Source: Paragemmobacter ruber | GTDB taxonomy: Bacteria; Pseudomonadota; Alphaproteobacteria; Rhodobacterales; Rhodobacteraceae | Direction of reading: 5' to 3' | Length of the DNA stretch: 64,000 bases | Assembly: GCF_009908315.1 (NCBI RefSeq) | Contig: NZ_JAAATW010000003.1 | Span: forward strand, 248,001 to 312,000 | Shown here: positions 19,048 through 29,332 of the stretch, piece by piece | How the letters are laid out: each line of letters starts with the position of its first letter | How positions within the stretch are numbered: position 1 is the stretch's first letter | The notes under the pieces: model-generated | Told to the model about the DNA's origin: nothing | Databases searched by the model: none | Seen by the model: the letters and a program-made list of their open reading frames with translations, nothing else | Made by a program: the position numbers and the translations under genes

Positions 19048-21705
19048 ATGGCGTCGCTGAACGATATCCGATCCACCTTCCTCGACTTTTTTCAGCGCAA
19101 CGGACACCGCGTGGTGGAATCGTCCCCGCTGGTGCCGCGCAATGACCCGACACTGATGTTCGCCAATTCCGGGATGGTGCAGTTCAAGAACTGCTTCACC
19201 GGGGTGGAGACGCGGGATTACAAGCGGGCCACGACGGCGCAGAAATGCGTGCGCGCGGGGGGCAAGCACAATGACCTCGACAATGTGGGATATACCGCGC
19301 GGCATCATACGTTCTTCGAGATGCTGGGGAATTTCAGCTTTGGCGATTACTTCAAGGCCGAGGCGATCGCCTTTTCCTGGGAGCTGCTGACCCGCGATTT
19401 CGGGATCGACCCCAAGAAGCTGTGTGTCACGGTCTATCACACCGATGACGAGGCGGCGGGGATCTGGAAGAAGGTGGCGGGGCTGGAGGATCACCGGATC
19501 ATCCGCATCGCGAGCGATGACAATTTCTGGCGCATGGGGCCGACGGGGCCCTGCGGCCCGTGCACCGAGATCTTTTACGACCACGGTGATCACATCTGGG
19601 GCGGCCCGCCCGGCAGCGCGGATGAGGATGGCGACCGGTTCATCGAGATCTGGAACAACGTGTTCATGCAGAACGAGCAGTTCGCAGATGGCACGCTGCG
19701 CCCGCTCGACATGCAGTCGATTGACACCGGCATGGGGCTGGAGCGGATCGGCGCGCTGTTGCAGGGCAAGCATGACAATTACGACACTGATCTGATGCGA
19801 TCGCTGATCGAGGCATCCGCCCATGCGACGAGCCAAGATCCCGACGGCCCGGGCAAGGTGAGCCACCGGGTGATCGCGGATCACCTGCGGTCGGTGTCCT
19901 TTCTGATTGCCGATGGGGTGATGCCGTCGAATGAGGGGCGCGGCTATGTGCTGCGCCGGATCATGCGGCGGGCGATGCGGCACGCGCATATGCTGGGCGC
20001 GCAGGACCCGGTGATGTTCCGGCTGGTGCCGGCGCTGGTGCGGCAGATGGGCGGGGCCTATCCGGAACTGGCCCGCGCGCAGGCGCTGATCGAAGAGACG
20101 CTGCGGCTGGAAGAGACGCGGTTCAAGCAGACGCTGGATCGTGGGCTGCGGCTGCTGGACGATGAACTGGCGCGTCTTCCCGACGGGGCGGAACTGCCCG
20201 GGGGGGCGGCGTTCAAGTTGTATGATACCTATGGCTTCCCGCTGGACCTGACGCAGGATGCGCTGCGCGAGAAGGGCCGCGCGGTGGATGTGGCGGGGTT
20301 CGAGGCGGCGATGGCCGAGCAGCGCGCCAAGGCGCGGGCGGCCTGGTCCGGGACGGGCGAGGCGAAGGATGCGCGCATCTGGTTCGAACTGGCCGAAGCG
20401 GATGGCGTGACGGAGTTTCTGGGCTATGACACCGAAACGGCCGAGGGCGTGATCACCGCGCTGGTGCGCGACGGGGCGGGGATTGCCGCCGCCGCGCAGG
20501 GAAGCCAGGTGCAGATCGTGGTGAACCAGACGCCGTTCTATGGCGAATCCGGCGGGCAAGTGGGCGATGCGGGCTATATCCGCACGGCCACGGGTCTGGC
20601 CCATGTGACCGATACGAAGAAGGCGGCGGGGGTGTTCATCCACATCGCCGAGGTGGTCGAGGGCGAGGTGAAGACGGGCCAGCCTGCGAAGCTGGAGGTG
20701 GAGCACAAGCGCCGCGCGGCCATTCGGGCCAACCATTCGGCGACGCACCTTCTGCACGAGGCGCTGCGCCGGGCGCTTGGGGATCATGTCGCGCAGAAGG
20801 GCAGCCTGAACGCGCCGGATCGGTTGCGCTTTGACTTCAGCCATTCGGCGGCGCTGTCGGCGGCGGAACTGGCGCAGGTGGAAGCCGAGGTGAACAGCTT
20901 CGTGCGCCAGAACACGCCCGTCGAGACGCGGATCATGACACCTGACGATGCCCGCGCCATCGGGGCGCAGGCGCTGTTTGGCGAGAAGTATGGCGATGAG
21001 GTGCGCGTCGTTTCCATGGGCGTGCTGGAGGGATCGGCCAAGGGTGCGGACGGGCAGACCTATAGCCTTGAGCTGTGCGGTGGCACCCATGTGGCGCGTA
21101 CGGGGGATATCGGGGCCTTTGTCCTGTTGGGCGATTCTGCATCCTCTGCCGGGGTGCGGCGGATCGAGGCGCTGACGGGGGCGGCCGCGCTGGAGCATCT
21201 GCGCGCGCAGGATGCGCGGCTGGCCGAGGTGGCGGCGGTGCTGAAGGCGCCGGTGGCCGAGATCGTCGAACGGGTGAAGGTGCTGTTCGACGAACGCCGC
21301 GCCCTGCAGAACGAGGTGGCGCAGTTGCGCCGCGATCTGGCGATGGGCGGCGGGGCGAAGGGTGGCCCTGAGGTGCGCGAGGTGGCGGGCGTGAAGTTCG
21401 TGGCGCAGGTCCTGTCGGGCGTGTCGGGCAAGGATCTGCCCGCGCTGATCGACGGGCTGAAGGCGCAGATCGGATCGGGGGCCGTGCTGCTGATCGCGGA
21501 TACGGGGGCGAAGCCCGCCGTGGCGGCGGGTGTGACGGCCGATCTTACCGCGCGCGTGTCTGCCGTAGCGCTGGTGAAGGCGGCGGCCGAGGCGATGGGT
21601 GGCAAGGGCGGCGGCGGCCGGCCGGACATGGCGCAGGCGGGCGGCGCGGATATCGCGCTGGCGGATGGGGCGATCAAGGCGGCGGAAGCCGTGCTGGAGG
21701 GTTGA
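19048..21705 (+). CDS. alaS: Alanyl-tRNA synthetase
   Basis: 885 aa. Class II catalytic core at the N-terminus ([25 protein letters not shown]), editing-domain metal ligands HxxxH ([11 protein letters not shown]) and CGGTH, and a C-terminal C-Ala domain with the Gly-rich [13 protein letters not shown] segment. Charges tRNA-Ala. Four bp before a DUF1330 gene, so cotranscribed. Confidence 0.98.
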   Translation: MASLNDIRSTFLDFFQRNGHRVVESSPLVPRNDPTLMFANSGMVQFKNCFTGVETRDYKRATTAQKCVRAGGKHNDLDNVGYTARHHTFFEMLGNFSFGDYFKAEAIAFSWELLTRDFGIDPKKLCVTVYHTDDEAAGIWKKVAGLEDHRIIRIASDDNFWRMGPTGPCGPCTEIFYDHGDHIWGGPPGSADEDGDRFIEIWNNVFMQNEQFADGTLRPLDMQSIDTGMGLERIGALLQGKHDNYDTDLMRSLIEASAHATSQDPDGPGKVSHRVIADHLRSVSFLIADGVMPSNEGRGYVLRRIMRRAMRHAHMLGAQDPVMFRLVPALVRQMGGAYPELARAQALIEETLRLEETRFKQTLDRGLRLLDDELARLPDGAELPGGAAFKLYDTYGFPLDLTQDALREKGRAVDVAGFEAAMAEQRAKARAAWSGTGEAKDARIWFELAEADGVTEFLGYDTETAEGVITALVRDGAGIAAAAQGSQVQIVVNQTPFYGESGGQVGDAGYIRTATGLAHVTDTKKAAGVFIHIAEVVEGEVKTGQPAKLEVEHKRRAAIRANHSATHLLHEALRRALGDHVAQKGSLNAPDRLRFDFSHSAALSAAELAQVEAEVNSFVRQNTPVETRIMTPDDARAIGAQALFGEKYGDEVRVVSMGVLEGSAKGADGQTYSLELCGGTHVARTGDIGAFVLLGDSASSAGVRRIEALTGAAALEHLRAQDARLAEVAAVLKAPVAEIVERVKVLFDERRALQNEVAQLRRDLAMGGGAKGGPEVREVAGVKFVAQVLSGVSGKDLPALIDGLKAQIGSGAVLLIADTGAKPAVAAGVTADLTARVSAVALVKAAAEAMGGKGGGGRPDMAQAGGADIALADGAIKAAEAVLEG

Positions 21706-21708
21706 GCC

Positions 21709-21999
21709 ATGCCGAGCGCGTTGTGGATCGCCCATGTCGAGGTGACCGACTCGGAGGCCTATGGCAAATATGCCAAGGCCGCCGGACCGGCCATCGCCGC
21801 CCATGGCGGGGTGTTTCTGGCGCGTGGTGGGCGCTATGTGCAGCTGGAAGGCAATGACCGCGCCCGCAATGTGGTGGCGCGGTTCCCGAGCCTTGAGAAG
21901 GCCGTGGAGTGCTACCACTCGGCCGAGTATCAGGCGGCGCTGGCCCATGCCAAGGGCGCGAGCCTGCGCGATCTGGTGGTGGTGGAAGAGGTTGAGTGA
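21709..21999 (+). CDS. DUF1330 family protein
   Basis: 96-aa ferredoxin-like alpha/beta protein (LWIAHVEVTDSEAYGKYAKAA...GGVFLARGG) of the dimeric alpha-beta-barrel superfamily. Function unknown; homologues often lie at the end of unrelated operons. Starts 3 bp after alaS and precedes a terminator. Confidence 0.85.
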   Translation: MPSALWIAHVEVTDSEAYGKYAKAAGPAIAAHGGVFLARGGRYVQLEGNDRARNVVARFPSLEKAVECYHSAEYQAALAHAKGASLRDLVVVEEVE

Positions 22000-22034
22000 C
22001 CTTTCGCCTATCCTTTGCCGTTAGGTGGATAAAT

Positions 22035-22056
22035 CGGCCCCTGCGGGGGCCGTTTT
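22035..22056 (+). terminator. Terminator after alaS-DUF1330
   Basis: Stem CGGCCCC/GGGGCCG with a 4-nt loop, then TTTTC, 36 bp after the DUF1330 stop. Confidence 0.65.
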
Positions 22057-22127
22057 CATGCTAATGTCGCAAAAAAGAATCCGAGGCCGAGCATGACGAG
22101 ACGACCGAAGACCCGGGGGGGCATCTG

Positions 22128-22922
22128 ATGTGCCGCTGGGCTGCCTATGTGGGGGCGCCGATCTTTCTGGAAGAGATCGTGAGCCGCCCGGGACATTCGC
22201 TCATCCACCAGAGCCATTGCGCCACGCAGTGCCATACGGCGATCAATGCCGATGGGTTCGGGCTGGCCTGGTATGGCGAGCGGCCGGAGCCGGGGCTTTA
22301 CCGTGACGTGATGCCGGCCTGGTCGGACCCCAATCTGCGCAGCCTGACGGCACAGGTGAAATCGGGGCTGTTCATGGCGCATGTCCGTGCGTCAACCGGG
22401 ACGGCGACCAGCCGGAACAATTGCCACCCCTTTGCGGTGGGGCGCTGGACGTTCATGCATAACGGCCAGATCGGCGGCTATGATGCCTTTCGCCGCGATG
22501 CCGACATGATGATCCGCGATGACCTGTACCCCCATCGCAAGGGCGCGACGGATAGTGAGGCGCTGTTCCTGATCGCGCTGGCCGAGGGGCTGGACGAGGA
22601 TCCGCAGGGCGCGCTGGAGCGGGCGGCGGCGCGGGTGATCGCGCTGTCGCGCGCCAAGGGCAGCGCGCCCCATCTGCGGCTGACGGCGGCGCTGTCGGAT
22701 GGCGCGCGGCTGTTTGCGGTGCGCTATGCGACCGATGACCATGCGCCCACGCTTTACCATCGCTGGTCGGACCGGCGGCAGGGCAGGGCGGTGGTGTCGG
22801 AACCGCTGGAGCAGGATGAGGGCGACTGGACCCCGGTGCCTGCAGGCAGTTTCTGCCGGTTCGACGGCGCGGCGGTGGAGATCGCGCCCTTTGATCCATT
22901 AGCGCTGCGGCAGGCGGCTTGA
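22128..22922 (+). CDS. Class II glutamine amidotransferase (YafJ type)
   Basis: 264 aa. N-terminal nucleophile Cys2 (MCRWAAYVG), then NADGFGLAWYG, HVRAST and the NCHPF/FMHNGQI motifs of the Ntn amidotransferase fold. No synthetase domain, so the ammonia or gamma-glutamyl acceptor is unknown; EgtC- and YafJ-like proteins share this form. Stands alone; possible regulatory palindrome and LysR gene follow. Confidence 0.88.
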   Translation: MCRWAAYVGAPIFLEEIVSRPGHSLIHQSHCATQCHTAINADGFGLAWYGERPEPGLYRDVMPAWSDPNLRSLTAQVKSGLFMAHVRASTGTATSRNNCHPFAVGRWTFMHNGQIGGYDAFRRDADMMIRDDLYPHRKGATDSEALFLIALAEGLDEDPQGALERAAARVIALSRAKGSAPHLRLTAALSDGARLFAVRYATDDHAPTLYHRWSDRRQGRAVVSEPLEQDEGDWTPVPAGSFCRFDGAAVEIAPFDPLALRQAA

Positions 22923-22953
22923 TCCGGCGCCTGCCACGGATCGTTCAATATCG

Positions 22954-22978
22954 TTGACGACACAGGCGCTGTCGTTAA
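22954..22978. promoter_or_regulatory. Palindromic operator candidate upstream of LysR gene
   Basis: Inverted repeat TTGACGACA-N7-TGTCGTTAA (8 of 9 positions pair), about 95 bp before the LysR start. The left arm doubles as a -35 TTGACG. Suggests autoregulation of the LysR gene or a site for another factor. Confidence 0.45.
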
Positions 22979-23072
22979 TGCTATGCGCGTTATGCGGCCC
23001 CTTTTCCGGGGCTTTCCGAGTGTCACGGTTCCCGAGTGCAAAAGGATTTTCTTGCAAAGGGGGATTTGCGGC

Positions 23073-23957
23073 ATGGCGGCGCCATTTCCGGACTGGAACG
23101 ATCTGCGGGATATCCTGCTGATCACCGATGCGGGCAGCCTGTCGGGGGCGGCGCGGATCGCCCGGATCAGCCAATCCACCATGTCGCGGCGTCTGGCCGC
23201 GATCGAGGCGCATGGCCAGCCGGTGTTCCTGCGCGACGAGATGGGACGGATGAGCCCGAATGCCCGCGGCCAAGAACTGGTGGCGGCGGCGCGCGAGATG
23301 GCGGTGATCTATGAACGTGTCAAGGCGCGGCTGTCGGATGCCGGGCCGCCCCTGCGGGTGGCCAGTTGCGAGATGATGGCGCGGCTGTTTCTGTCGCCCG
23401 CGATTCCCGTCTGGTCGGCCAAGGCGGACAGCGTGGCGGAGTTGCAGGTGCATGAGGATGTCTATGCGCTGGATCCGGCGGGCTATGACGTGATGGTGGC
23501 GCCGATGGCGGCGGCGCCGGAGCGCAGCACGGGCCAGCTTTTGGGCGTGCTGCAGATGGGCCTGTTCGCGGCGCCGCATTATGTGGCGTCGAACCGCATC
23601 CGGGGGCGGCTTGAGACGCTGGAAGGGCAGGGCGTGATCCGGGCGTCAAAGGCGCTGGCCGAGGTGGAAAGCTATCGCTGGCTGGCGCGGCAGGGTGGCA
23701 ATGTGGCCCTGCTGTCGCCGAATGTGCCGACGATGGCGGAGGCCTGCGCGAACGGCCTTGGCGTGGCGCTTTTGCCGCTGGATCTGGCGGCGGGCGATCC
23801 GCGGCTTTTGCCGCTGGATGGGCCGAAGGCGCCCCCGTGCGAGGTCTGGGCCGTGGCGGATGCGGATGCGGCGACCGATCCCCGGGTGGCCGGTTTCCTG
23901 AAATGGGCGCGCGGACATTTCCGCGCGACCCGGGGCGAGGAACGCGCGCCCGTTTAG
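23073..23957 (+). CDS. LysR-family transcriptional regulator
   Basis: 294 aa from ATG 23073, placed by AAAGGGGG upstream and by alignment of the helix-turn-helix (NDLRDILLITDAGSLSGAARIARISQSTMSRRL). The effector-binding half is recognisable. Its stop overlaps the convergent typA stop by 4 bp. No divergent partner gene, so the target is unclear. Confidence 0.87.
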   Translation: MAAPFPDWNDLRDILLITDAGSLSGAARIARISQSTMSRRLAAIEAHGQPVFLRDEMGRMSPNARGQELVAAAREMAVIYERVKARLSDAGPPLRVASCEMMARLFLSPAIPVWSAKADSVAELQVHEDVYALDPAGYDVMVAPMAAAPERSTGQLLGVLQMGLFAAPHYVASNRIRGRLETLEGQGVIRASKALAEVESYRWLARQGGNVALLSPNVPTMAEACANGLGVALLPLDLAAGDPRLLPLDGPKAPPCEVWAVADADAATDPRVAGFLKWARGHFRATRGEERAPV

Positions 23958-25771
23958 GAGGCGCGCGCCTGCCGCTTGCGTTCATGCGGATCGAGGACGC
24001 GCTTGCGCAGGCGGATGATTTTCGGCGTCACTTCCACCAGTTCGTCATCGTCGATATAAGCGATGGCCTCTTCAAGGCTGAAGCGGATATGGGGGGTCAG
24101 GCGCACCGCCTCATCCGTGCCGGAGGCGCGGACGTTGGTGAGCTTTTTGCCCTTGAGCGGGTTCACCTCAAGATCATTGTCGCGGCTGTGTTCGCCGATG
24201 ATCATGCCCTCATAGACGTTTTCCTGCGGGCCGATGAACATGCGGCCCCGCTCTTCGAGGTTCCACAGCGCATAGGCGACCGAGACGCCGTTTTCCATGC
24301 TGATCAGCACGCCCTGACGACGGCCCTGGATCGGGCCCTTGTGCGGCACCCAGCCGTGGAAGATGCGGTTCAGCACGCCCGTGCCGCGCGTGTCGGTCAG
24401 GAACTGGCCGTGATAGCCGATCAGGCCGCGCGAGGGGACATGGGCGATGATGCGGGTCTTGCCGACGCCTGCAGGCTTCATCTCGACCAGATCGCCCTTG
24501 CGTTCGCCGGTCAGCTTGTCGATCACCGCGCCGGAATATTCGTCATCGACATCGACGATGACCTCTTCCACCGGTTCCATGCGGACGCCGTTTTCTTCCT
24601 TGAAGATCACGCGGGGGCGGGAGATCGACAGTTCGAACCCTTCGCGGCGCATGTTTTCGATCAGCACGCCCATCTGAAGTTCGCCCCGGCCTGACACTTC
24701 GAACGCCTCGCCGCCGGGGGTGTCGGCCACCTTGATGGCGACGTTGACCTCGGATTCCTTCATCAAGCGGTCGCGGATGACGCGGGATTGCACCTTGTTG
24801 CCGTCGCGGCCGGCAAGCGGGCTGTCATTGATGCCGAAGGTGACGGTGATCGTCGGCGGGTCGATGGGTTGGGCGGGAAGCGCGGTGTCGATGTCGAGCG
24901 CACAGAGCGTATCGGCCACGGTCGCCTTGGACATGCCGGCCAGCGTGACGATGTCGCCGGCCACGGCTTCATCAATCGCGGTCTGGGTCAGGCCGCGGAA
25001 AGCCAGGACCTTGGTCACGCGGAACTGTTCCAGACGTTCGCCCGTGCGCGACAGCGCCTTGAGCGTCTCGCCCACCTTCAGGCGGCCGGATTCGACGCGG
25101 CCCGTCAGGATGCGGCCAATGAAGGGATCGGCCGAAAGCGTGGTGGCCAGCATCGAGAAGGGTTCGTTCTGGCGGGCGATCTGTTTCGGGGCGGGGACGT
25201 GGCGGACGATCAGATCGAAGAGCGCGGTCAGGTCCTTGCGCGGGCCGTCAAGGCTTTCATCCGCCCAGCCGGCGCGGCCGGAGGCGTAGAGATAGGGGAA
25301 ATCCAGCTGTTCATCATTCGCGCCGAGATTGGCGAAGAGATCGAACACCTCGTTCAGGGCGCGGTCAGGTTCGGCATCGGGCTTGTCGACCTTGTTCAGC
25401 ACCACGATGGGCCGCAGGCCGAGGGCGAGCGCCTTGGAGGTGACGAATTTCGTTTGGGGCATGGGGCCTTCGGCGGCGTCCACCAGCAGGACCACGCCAT
25501 CGACCATGTTCAGGATACGCTCCACCTCGCCGCCGAAATCGGCATGGCCGGGGGTATCGACGATGTTGATGCGCGTCTCGCCATGTTCGACAGAGGTGCA
25601 TTTCGCAAGGATGGTGATCCCGCGTTCGCGTTCGATGTCGTTGGAATCCATGGCGCGTTCGGAGACGGCCTCATTCGCGCGGAAGGCGCCGGACTGTTTG
25701 AGCAGTTCGTCCACAAGGGTGGTTTTGCCATGGTCGACATGCGCGATGATGGCGATGTTGCGAAGCTCCAT
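23954..25771 (-). CDS. typA: Ribosome-binding GTPase TypA/BipA
   Basis: 605-aa translational GTPase. G1 [11 protein letters not shown]3 [12 protein letters not shown]4 NKVDKPDA, then EF-G-like domains and the BipA-specific C-terminus. Acts in ribosome assembly and stress adaptation. The start at 25771 gives the family's [16 protein letters not shown] opening; an open frame runs far upstream without similarity and no good Shine-Dalgarno is visible. Confidence 0.96.
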   Translation of the reverse strand: MELRNIAIIAHVDHGKTTLVDELLKQSGAFRANEAVSERAMDSNDIERERGITILAKCTSVEHGETRINIVDTPGHADFGGEVERILNMVDGVVLLVDAAEGPMPQTKFVTSKALALGLRPIVVLNKVDKPDAEPDRALNEVFDLFANLGANDEQLDFPYLYASGRAGWADESLDGPRKDLTALFDLIVRHVPAPKQIARQNEPFSMLATTLSADPFIGRILTGRVESGRLKVGETLKALSRTGERLEQFRVTKVLAFRGLTQTAIDEAVAGDIVTLAGMSKATVADTLCALDIDTALPAQPIDPPTITVTFGINDSPLAGRDGNKVQSRVIRDRLMKESEVNVAIKVADTPGGEAFEVSGRGELQMGVLIENMRREGFELSISRPRVIFKEENGVRMEPVEEVIVDVDDEYSGAVIDKLTGERKGDLVEMKPAGVGKTRIIAHVPSRGLIGYHGQFLTDTRGTGVLNRIFHGWVPHKGPIQGRRQGVLISMENGVSVAYALWNLEERGRMFIGPQENVYEGMIIGEHSRDNDLEVNPLKGKKLTNVRASGTDEAVRLTPHIRFSLEEAIAYIDDDELVEVTPKIIRLRKRVLDPHERKRQARAS

Positions 25772-25845
25772 CGGGGAGGTCTCTTTCAAATCTTTCTGCG
25801 GTTGCGAGGGGCCATACAGGGTTTGGCGCCTGTTGGCTAGGGCCG

Positions 25846-26448
25846 TCAGGTGGCGATGTAGCGGTCGCGCCTGTGGTTGATGGCGATGACGAGGTTGACG
25901 ACCGCCGCGCCGAGGAAGGACCAGGCGACGGTGGGCCATGGCAGGAAGGTCAGCGCGATGGCGAAGAGGGCGGCGTCGAAGATCAGTTGGGTGTGGCCCG
26001 CGCGGAACCCCGTGCGGTCCTGCAGGTAGAGGGCGAGGATGCCGATGCCGCCGAGGCTGGCCCCGTGGCGGAAGATGGCAAGGAGCGCCGCGCCCGAGAC
26101 GAAGCCGAAGAGGACCGCCCCGAAGGCCGGGTGGAGGGTGGAGAAATCCACCCATCCGGGCATCAGCGCCGAGAGGGCCGAGAGCAGCGCCACGGCGAGG
26201 AAGGTCTTGATCGTGAAGGCCAGCCCCATGCGGCGGTAGCCGAACCAGTAGAAGGGGATGTTGATGGCGAAGAAGAGCCATCCGAAGGGCAGGCCGGTCG
26301 CGTAGGAGATCAGGACGGCAAGGCCTGCCGTCTGGCCCGTGATCATGCCCAGATGGGTGAGGATGACGATGCCGAAGGCGGCCATGGTGGCCCCGAAGGC
26401 AAGGCCTTGGGCATCTTCGATCAGGCTGTGGCTTTTCGGATCGGTCAT
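25846..26448 (-). CDS. YitT-family membrane protein, copy 2
   Basis: 200-aa inner-membrane protein with about five or six hydrophobic helices. Starts [19 protein letters not shown] and ends [11 protein letters not shown], nearly the same ends and the same length as the gene upstream. Role unknown; YitT proteins are predicted transporters. Separated by 52 bp from its paralogue and probably cotranscribed with it. Start at 26448 matches the paralogue. Confidence 0.82.
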   Translation of the reverse strand: MTDPKSHSLIEDAQGLAFGATMAAFGIVILTHLGMITGQTAGLAVLISYATGLPFGWLFFAINIPFYWFGYRRMGLAFTIKTFLAVALLSALSALMPGWVDFSTLHPAFGAVLFGFVSGAALLAIFRHGASLGGIGILALYLQDRTGFRAGHTQLIFDAALFAIALTFLPWPTVAWSFLGAAVVNLVIAINHRRDRYIAT

Positions 26449-26500
26449 GCGCGCGCTGTAGCGGGAAGGGGCGGGCTGCGCCAGAGGGGCAGCGACGGGT

Positions 26501-27103
26501 TCAGGCGGCGATATAGCGGTCGCGGCGGTGATTGATGGCGAGGAAGAGCGAGAAGGTCGCTGCGCCGACAAAGGACCAGAGCAGGGTTTCGGGCGCAAGG
26601 ATCAGGGCGGCGGCGGCGAAGATGACGACGTCAACGGCCAGTTGCACATAGCCTGCCTGTATGCCCCAGCGATCCTGGATCATCAGGGCGGGGATGGAGA
26701 AGCCGCCGAAGCTGCCGCCATGGCGCACCACGGCAAGCGCGGCGATGCCGAAGAGGATGCCGAAGAGGATGGCCGCGAAGGCGGGTTCGATGGCGCCCAG
26801 CGTCATCCAGCGCGGCAGGATGTCGGTGAGCACCGACAGGGCGGCGGTGGTGATCAGGGTCTTGAGCGCGAAGCGGCCCCCTATGCGCCACCAGCCGAGC
26901 AGCAGGAAGGGCAGGTTGATCGCGAAATAGACAAGCGAAAACGGCAGGTTCCAGCTATAGGCGATCAGCACGGCGAGGCCCGTCGTCTGGCCCGTGGCAA
27001 AGCCCATATGGGTGAGGATGTGGATGCCGAGGGCGGCCATGACGATGCCGAAGGCGATGCCTTGGACATCTTCCAGAAGGCTGTGCTGTTTCGGGTCGGT
27101 CAT
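26501..27103 (-). CDS. YitT-family membrane protein, copy 1
   Basis: 200-aa membrane protein, paralogue of the following gene (MTDPKQHSLLEDVQGIAFG at the start, [11 protein letters not shown] at the end; shared TGQT.GLAVLI and GG...QD internal motifs). A tandem duplication with moderate divergence. Preceded by GAGG and, 24-64 bp upstream, by two copies of GGTCA-N7-TGACC that probably bind a repressor or activator. Confidence 0.85.
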   Translation of the reverse strand: MTDPKQHSLLEDVQGIAFGIVMAALGIHILTHMGFATGQTTGLAVLIAYSWNLPFSLVYFAINLPFLLLGWWRIGGRFALKTLITTAALSVLTDILPRWMTLGAIEPAFAAILFGILFGIAALAVVRHGGSFGGFSIPALMIQDRWGIQAGYVQLAVDVVIFAAAALILAPETLLWSFVGAATFSLFLAINHRRDRYIAA

Positions 27104-27126
27104 GGTGGCCTCATGCGGGATATAAA

Positions 27127-27167
27127 GGTCATAGCATATGACCTTTTAAGGGTCAATATGGCTGACC
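27127..27167. promoter_or_regulatory. Twin palindromic operators, GGTCA-N7-TGACC
   Basis: Site 1 at 27127-27143 sits in a longer perfect palindrome AAAGGTCAT-N5-ATGACCTTT (27124-27146). Site 2 at 27151-27167 repeats the same half-sites and spacing, 24 bp centre to centre. They lie just upstream of the YitT pair. The regulator is unknown; spacing suggests two dimers on nearby faces of the helix. Confidence 0.65.
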
Positions 27168-27535
27168 ATTCTTTCGCTGTTGCCCGACTGCATCAGCGCG
27201 GGGCGTGATGGGGGCGGGGGATTTCCCCGGGGCGCGGTTTCGGGGTATGTGTCGCGTCCCGCAACGCGACAGATGGAGGGCGTGATGGTAGACATTGCTG
27301 GATCGTCACGACGTGGCGGGATGTTCGGGGTGGGCCGATCCGCGCTATACCGGCGCGTGTTTGCCCGGGCCTGACAAGACGCCATCCGCTTTCGGACGGC
27401 TGACCTAACCCTCTGACATTGCAGAACAAGACGTGACGCGGGCGGGCTTTCCCGTTTGATTTGCGCGCCTGCTCTGCCCAAACCCAACCCCTGACAGGAG
27501 CCGGTCGATCTGCCTTGCAGAGGCCGGAAAAAGAC
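27168..27535. other. Noncoding leader region before the DUF1127 gene
   Basis: About 370 bp with no firm gene. It holds a hairpin TGTCGCGT/ACGCGACA (27250-27271), then a 29-codon open frame (27285-27374, rich in Arg) with GGAGG 7 nt upstream, then a second imperfect hairpin GCCATCCG/CGGACGGC (27381-27400). This could be a long 5' leader with a small leader peptide, but I see no decisive evidence. Confidence 0.35.
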
Positions 27536-27772
27536 ATGGACCAAATGACCGACATGCGGGGCGGCGCGCCCCATTCCATCCAACTGGCGATCCACGAGCA
27601 TGGCGCGCTGCGCGTGCTGCTGGCGGCGGCGCGGGCGCTGATCGGGGCGGTGGTGGCCCCGGTTCTGCCGGATGCGACCGACCGGCTGAGCGATCACCTG
27701 CGGCGCGACATCGGGTTGCCGCCACGGGGATCCCCGCTGCCCGAAGCGCCGATGATGCCCGTGCGGTGGTGA
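27536..27772 (+). CDS. Small DUF1127-like protein
   Basis: 78 aa from ATG 27536. The C-terminal RLSDHLRRDIGLPPRG matches the DUF1127 motif found in short, arginine-rich alphaproteobacterial proteins; in related bacteria such proteins affect phosphate, RNA or stress metabolism (established for some homologues). The N-terminal half is a hydrophobic Ala/Leu/Val helix. Its stop codon lies inside a 14-bp tandem repeat. Confidence 0.65.
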   Translation: MDQMTDMRGGAPHSIQLAIHEHGALRVLLAAARALIGAVVAPVLPDATDRLSDHLRRDIGLPPRGSPLPEAPMMPVRW

Positions 27773-27804
27773 AGGTGCGGTGGTGAAGGAGCGCTGGTGA
27801 AGGG
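27763..27804 (+). repeat. Three tandem 14-bp repeats
   Basis: Three adjacent units of GCGGTGGTGAAGGT type (the third has C for G at position 4), running from the end of the DUF1127 gene into its 3' region. Slippage-prone, so copy number may vary between strains. Downstream to 27895 the motif CGTGCA also recurs several times. Confidence 0.65.
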
Positions 27805-27806
27805 GC

Positions 27807-27832
27807 GGGGCCGGATCTGGTGATCCGGCCCC
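27807..27832 (+). terminator. Strong hairpin after the DUF1127 gene
   Basis: Perfect 11-bp stem GGGGCCGGATC/GATCCGGCCCC with a 4-nt loop. No T tract follows, so it may stabilise the 3' end rather than terminate on its own. Confidence 0.5.
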
Positions 27833-27958
27833 GTGCCGGGCGTGCAGGAACGCGTGCAGAGGGGCGTGCATACGCGCGTGTGCACGACGCACGGTTGGGA
27901 TGACTGCCTCTCCTTGCCTGTGGAAGGGGAAGAGAGGCGGTGAGGTCCCGCCGTCGGA

Positions 27959-29173
27959 TCAGCCGGCGAGCGCCTTGTTGAGGTATTCGTCCACCTTCTC
28001 CAGATAGCCCATGGTGGTGAGCCATTTCTGATCTGGCCCCACGAGAAGGGCGAGGTCCTTGGTCATCCAGCCGTCTTCGACCGTCTGGACGGTGACCTTT
28101 TCCAGCGTGGTGGCAAAGCGCAGGAGCGCATCGTTGCCGTCAAGCTTGGCCCGGTGCTTCAGCCCGCCCGTCCAAGCGATGATCGAGGCGATGGAGTTGG
28201 TCGAGGTCTGGTGGCCCTTCTGATGTTCGCGGTAGTGGCGGGTGACGGTGCCGTGGGCGGCCTCGGCCTCGACCACCTTGCCATCGGGCGTCATCAGGAC
28301 AGAGGTCATCAGGCCGAGCGAGCCAAAGCCCTGGGCCACGGTATCGGACTGCACATCGCCATCATAGTTCTTGCAGGCCCAGACATAGCCGCCCGACCAT
28401 TTCATGGCCGAGGCCACCATGTCGTCGATCAGGCGGTGTTCGTAATGAATGCCGAGGGCCTTGAACCTGTCTTCGAATTCGTTGGCGTAGACCTCGGCGA
28501 AGATGTCCTTGAAGCGGCCGTCATAGGCCTTGAGGATCGTGTTCTTGGTGGAGAGGTAGACCGGCCAGCCCTTCATCAACCCGTAGTTGAAGGAGGAGCG
28601 GGCGAAGTCGTAGATCGAGGCGTCGAGGTTGTACATCGCCATGGTGACACCCTCGCCGGGGGCATCGAAGACATCGCGTTCGATCACGGTGCCATCTTCG
28701 CCCACGAATTTGATCGTGACCTTGCCCTTGCCGGGGAAGCGGAAATCGGTGGCGCGGTACTGGTCGCCAAAGGCGTGGCGGCCCACGACGATGGGTTTGG
28801 TCCAGCCCGGCACAAGGCGGGGGACGTTGCGGCAGATGATGGGTTCGCGGAAGATGACGCCGCCCAGAATGTTGCGGATGGTGCCGTTGGGCGATTTCCA
28901 CATCTGTTTCAGGCCGAATTCTTCAACGCGGCCCTCATCGGGGGTGATGGTGGCGCATTTCACGCCGACGCCGTGTTTCAGGATGGCGTGCGCCGCATCG
29001 ACGGTGATCTGGTCATTGGTGCGGTCGCGTTCCTCGATCCCCAGATCGTAATAGTGCAGGTCGATGTCGAGATAGGGCAGGATCAGCTTTTTCTTGATGA
29101 AATCCCAGATGATGCGGGTCATCTCGTCGCCGTCGAGTTCGACGACGGGGTTGGCTACCTTGATCTTTGTCAT
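27959..29173 (-). CDS. icd: NADP-dependent isocitrate dehydrogenase (eukaryotic type)
   Basis: 404 aa; converts isocitrate to 2-oxoglutarate and CO2 in the TCA cycle, making NADPH. Sequence ([40 protein letters not shown]-type substrate loop variants, [14 protein letters not shown]) is the homodimeric subfamily shared with mitochondria. ATG at 29173 gives the standard MTKIKVANP start. Divergent from a DUF2235 gene; a small palindrome lies in the gap. Confidence 0.96.
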   Translation of the reverse strand: MTKIKVANPVVELDGDEMTRIIWDFIKKKLILPYLDIDLHYYDLGIEERDRTNDQITVDAAHAILKHGVGVKCATITPDEGRVEEFGLKQMWKSPNGTIRNILGGVIFREPIICRNVPRLVPGWTKPIVVGRHAFGDQYRATDFRFPGKGKVTIKFVGEDGTVIERDVFDAPGEGVTMAMYNLDASIYDFARSSFNYGLMKGWPVYLSTKNTILKAYDGRFKDIFAEVYANEFEDRFKALGIHYEHRLIDDMVASAMKWSGGYVWACKNYDGDVQSDTVAQGFGSLGLMTSVLMTPDGKVVEAEAAHGTVTRHYREHQKGHQTSTNSIASIIAWTGGLKHRAKLDGNDALLRFATTLEKVTVQTVEDGWMTKDLALLVGPDQKWLTTMGYLEKVDEYLNKALAG

Positions 29174-29246
29174 GCGCGGCGCCCTTTCGAGGGAGGTGGA
29201 GGAGGTGGCGCGTCCATAGTCGAAAATCGCGCGTTTGGGAAGCATT

Positions 29247-29262
29247 GTATGCAACGGCATAC
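29247..29262. promoter_or_regulatory. Palindrome in the icd / DUF2235 divergent gap
   Basis: GTATGC-N4-GCATAC, flanked by ATT and AAT-like bases, 74 bp from the icd start and 70 bp from the DUF2235 start. The sub-sequence TTGTATGCAA resembles GntR-type operators. Candidate site only. Confidence 0.4.
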
Positions 29263-29332
29263 CGCAATTCGCGATTGTTGACCACGCTCGCCCTGTGGTT
29301 GATCCTCTTTGCGGACAGGTCCGGAGGGCGTG

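Noticed and set aside
18898-21948. 1016-aa open frame antisense to alaS
   Set aside because: Shadow frame in GC-rich DNA; alaS is unmistakable on the other strand and the antisense product is Arg/His/Leu-rich without motifs.
27763-27804. 14-bp tandem repeats as a CRISPR array
   Set aside because: Units are contiguous without spacers and no cas genes are present.
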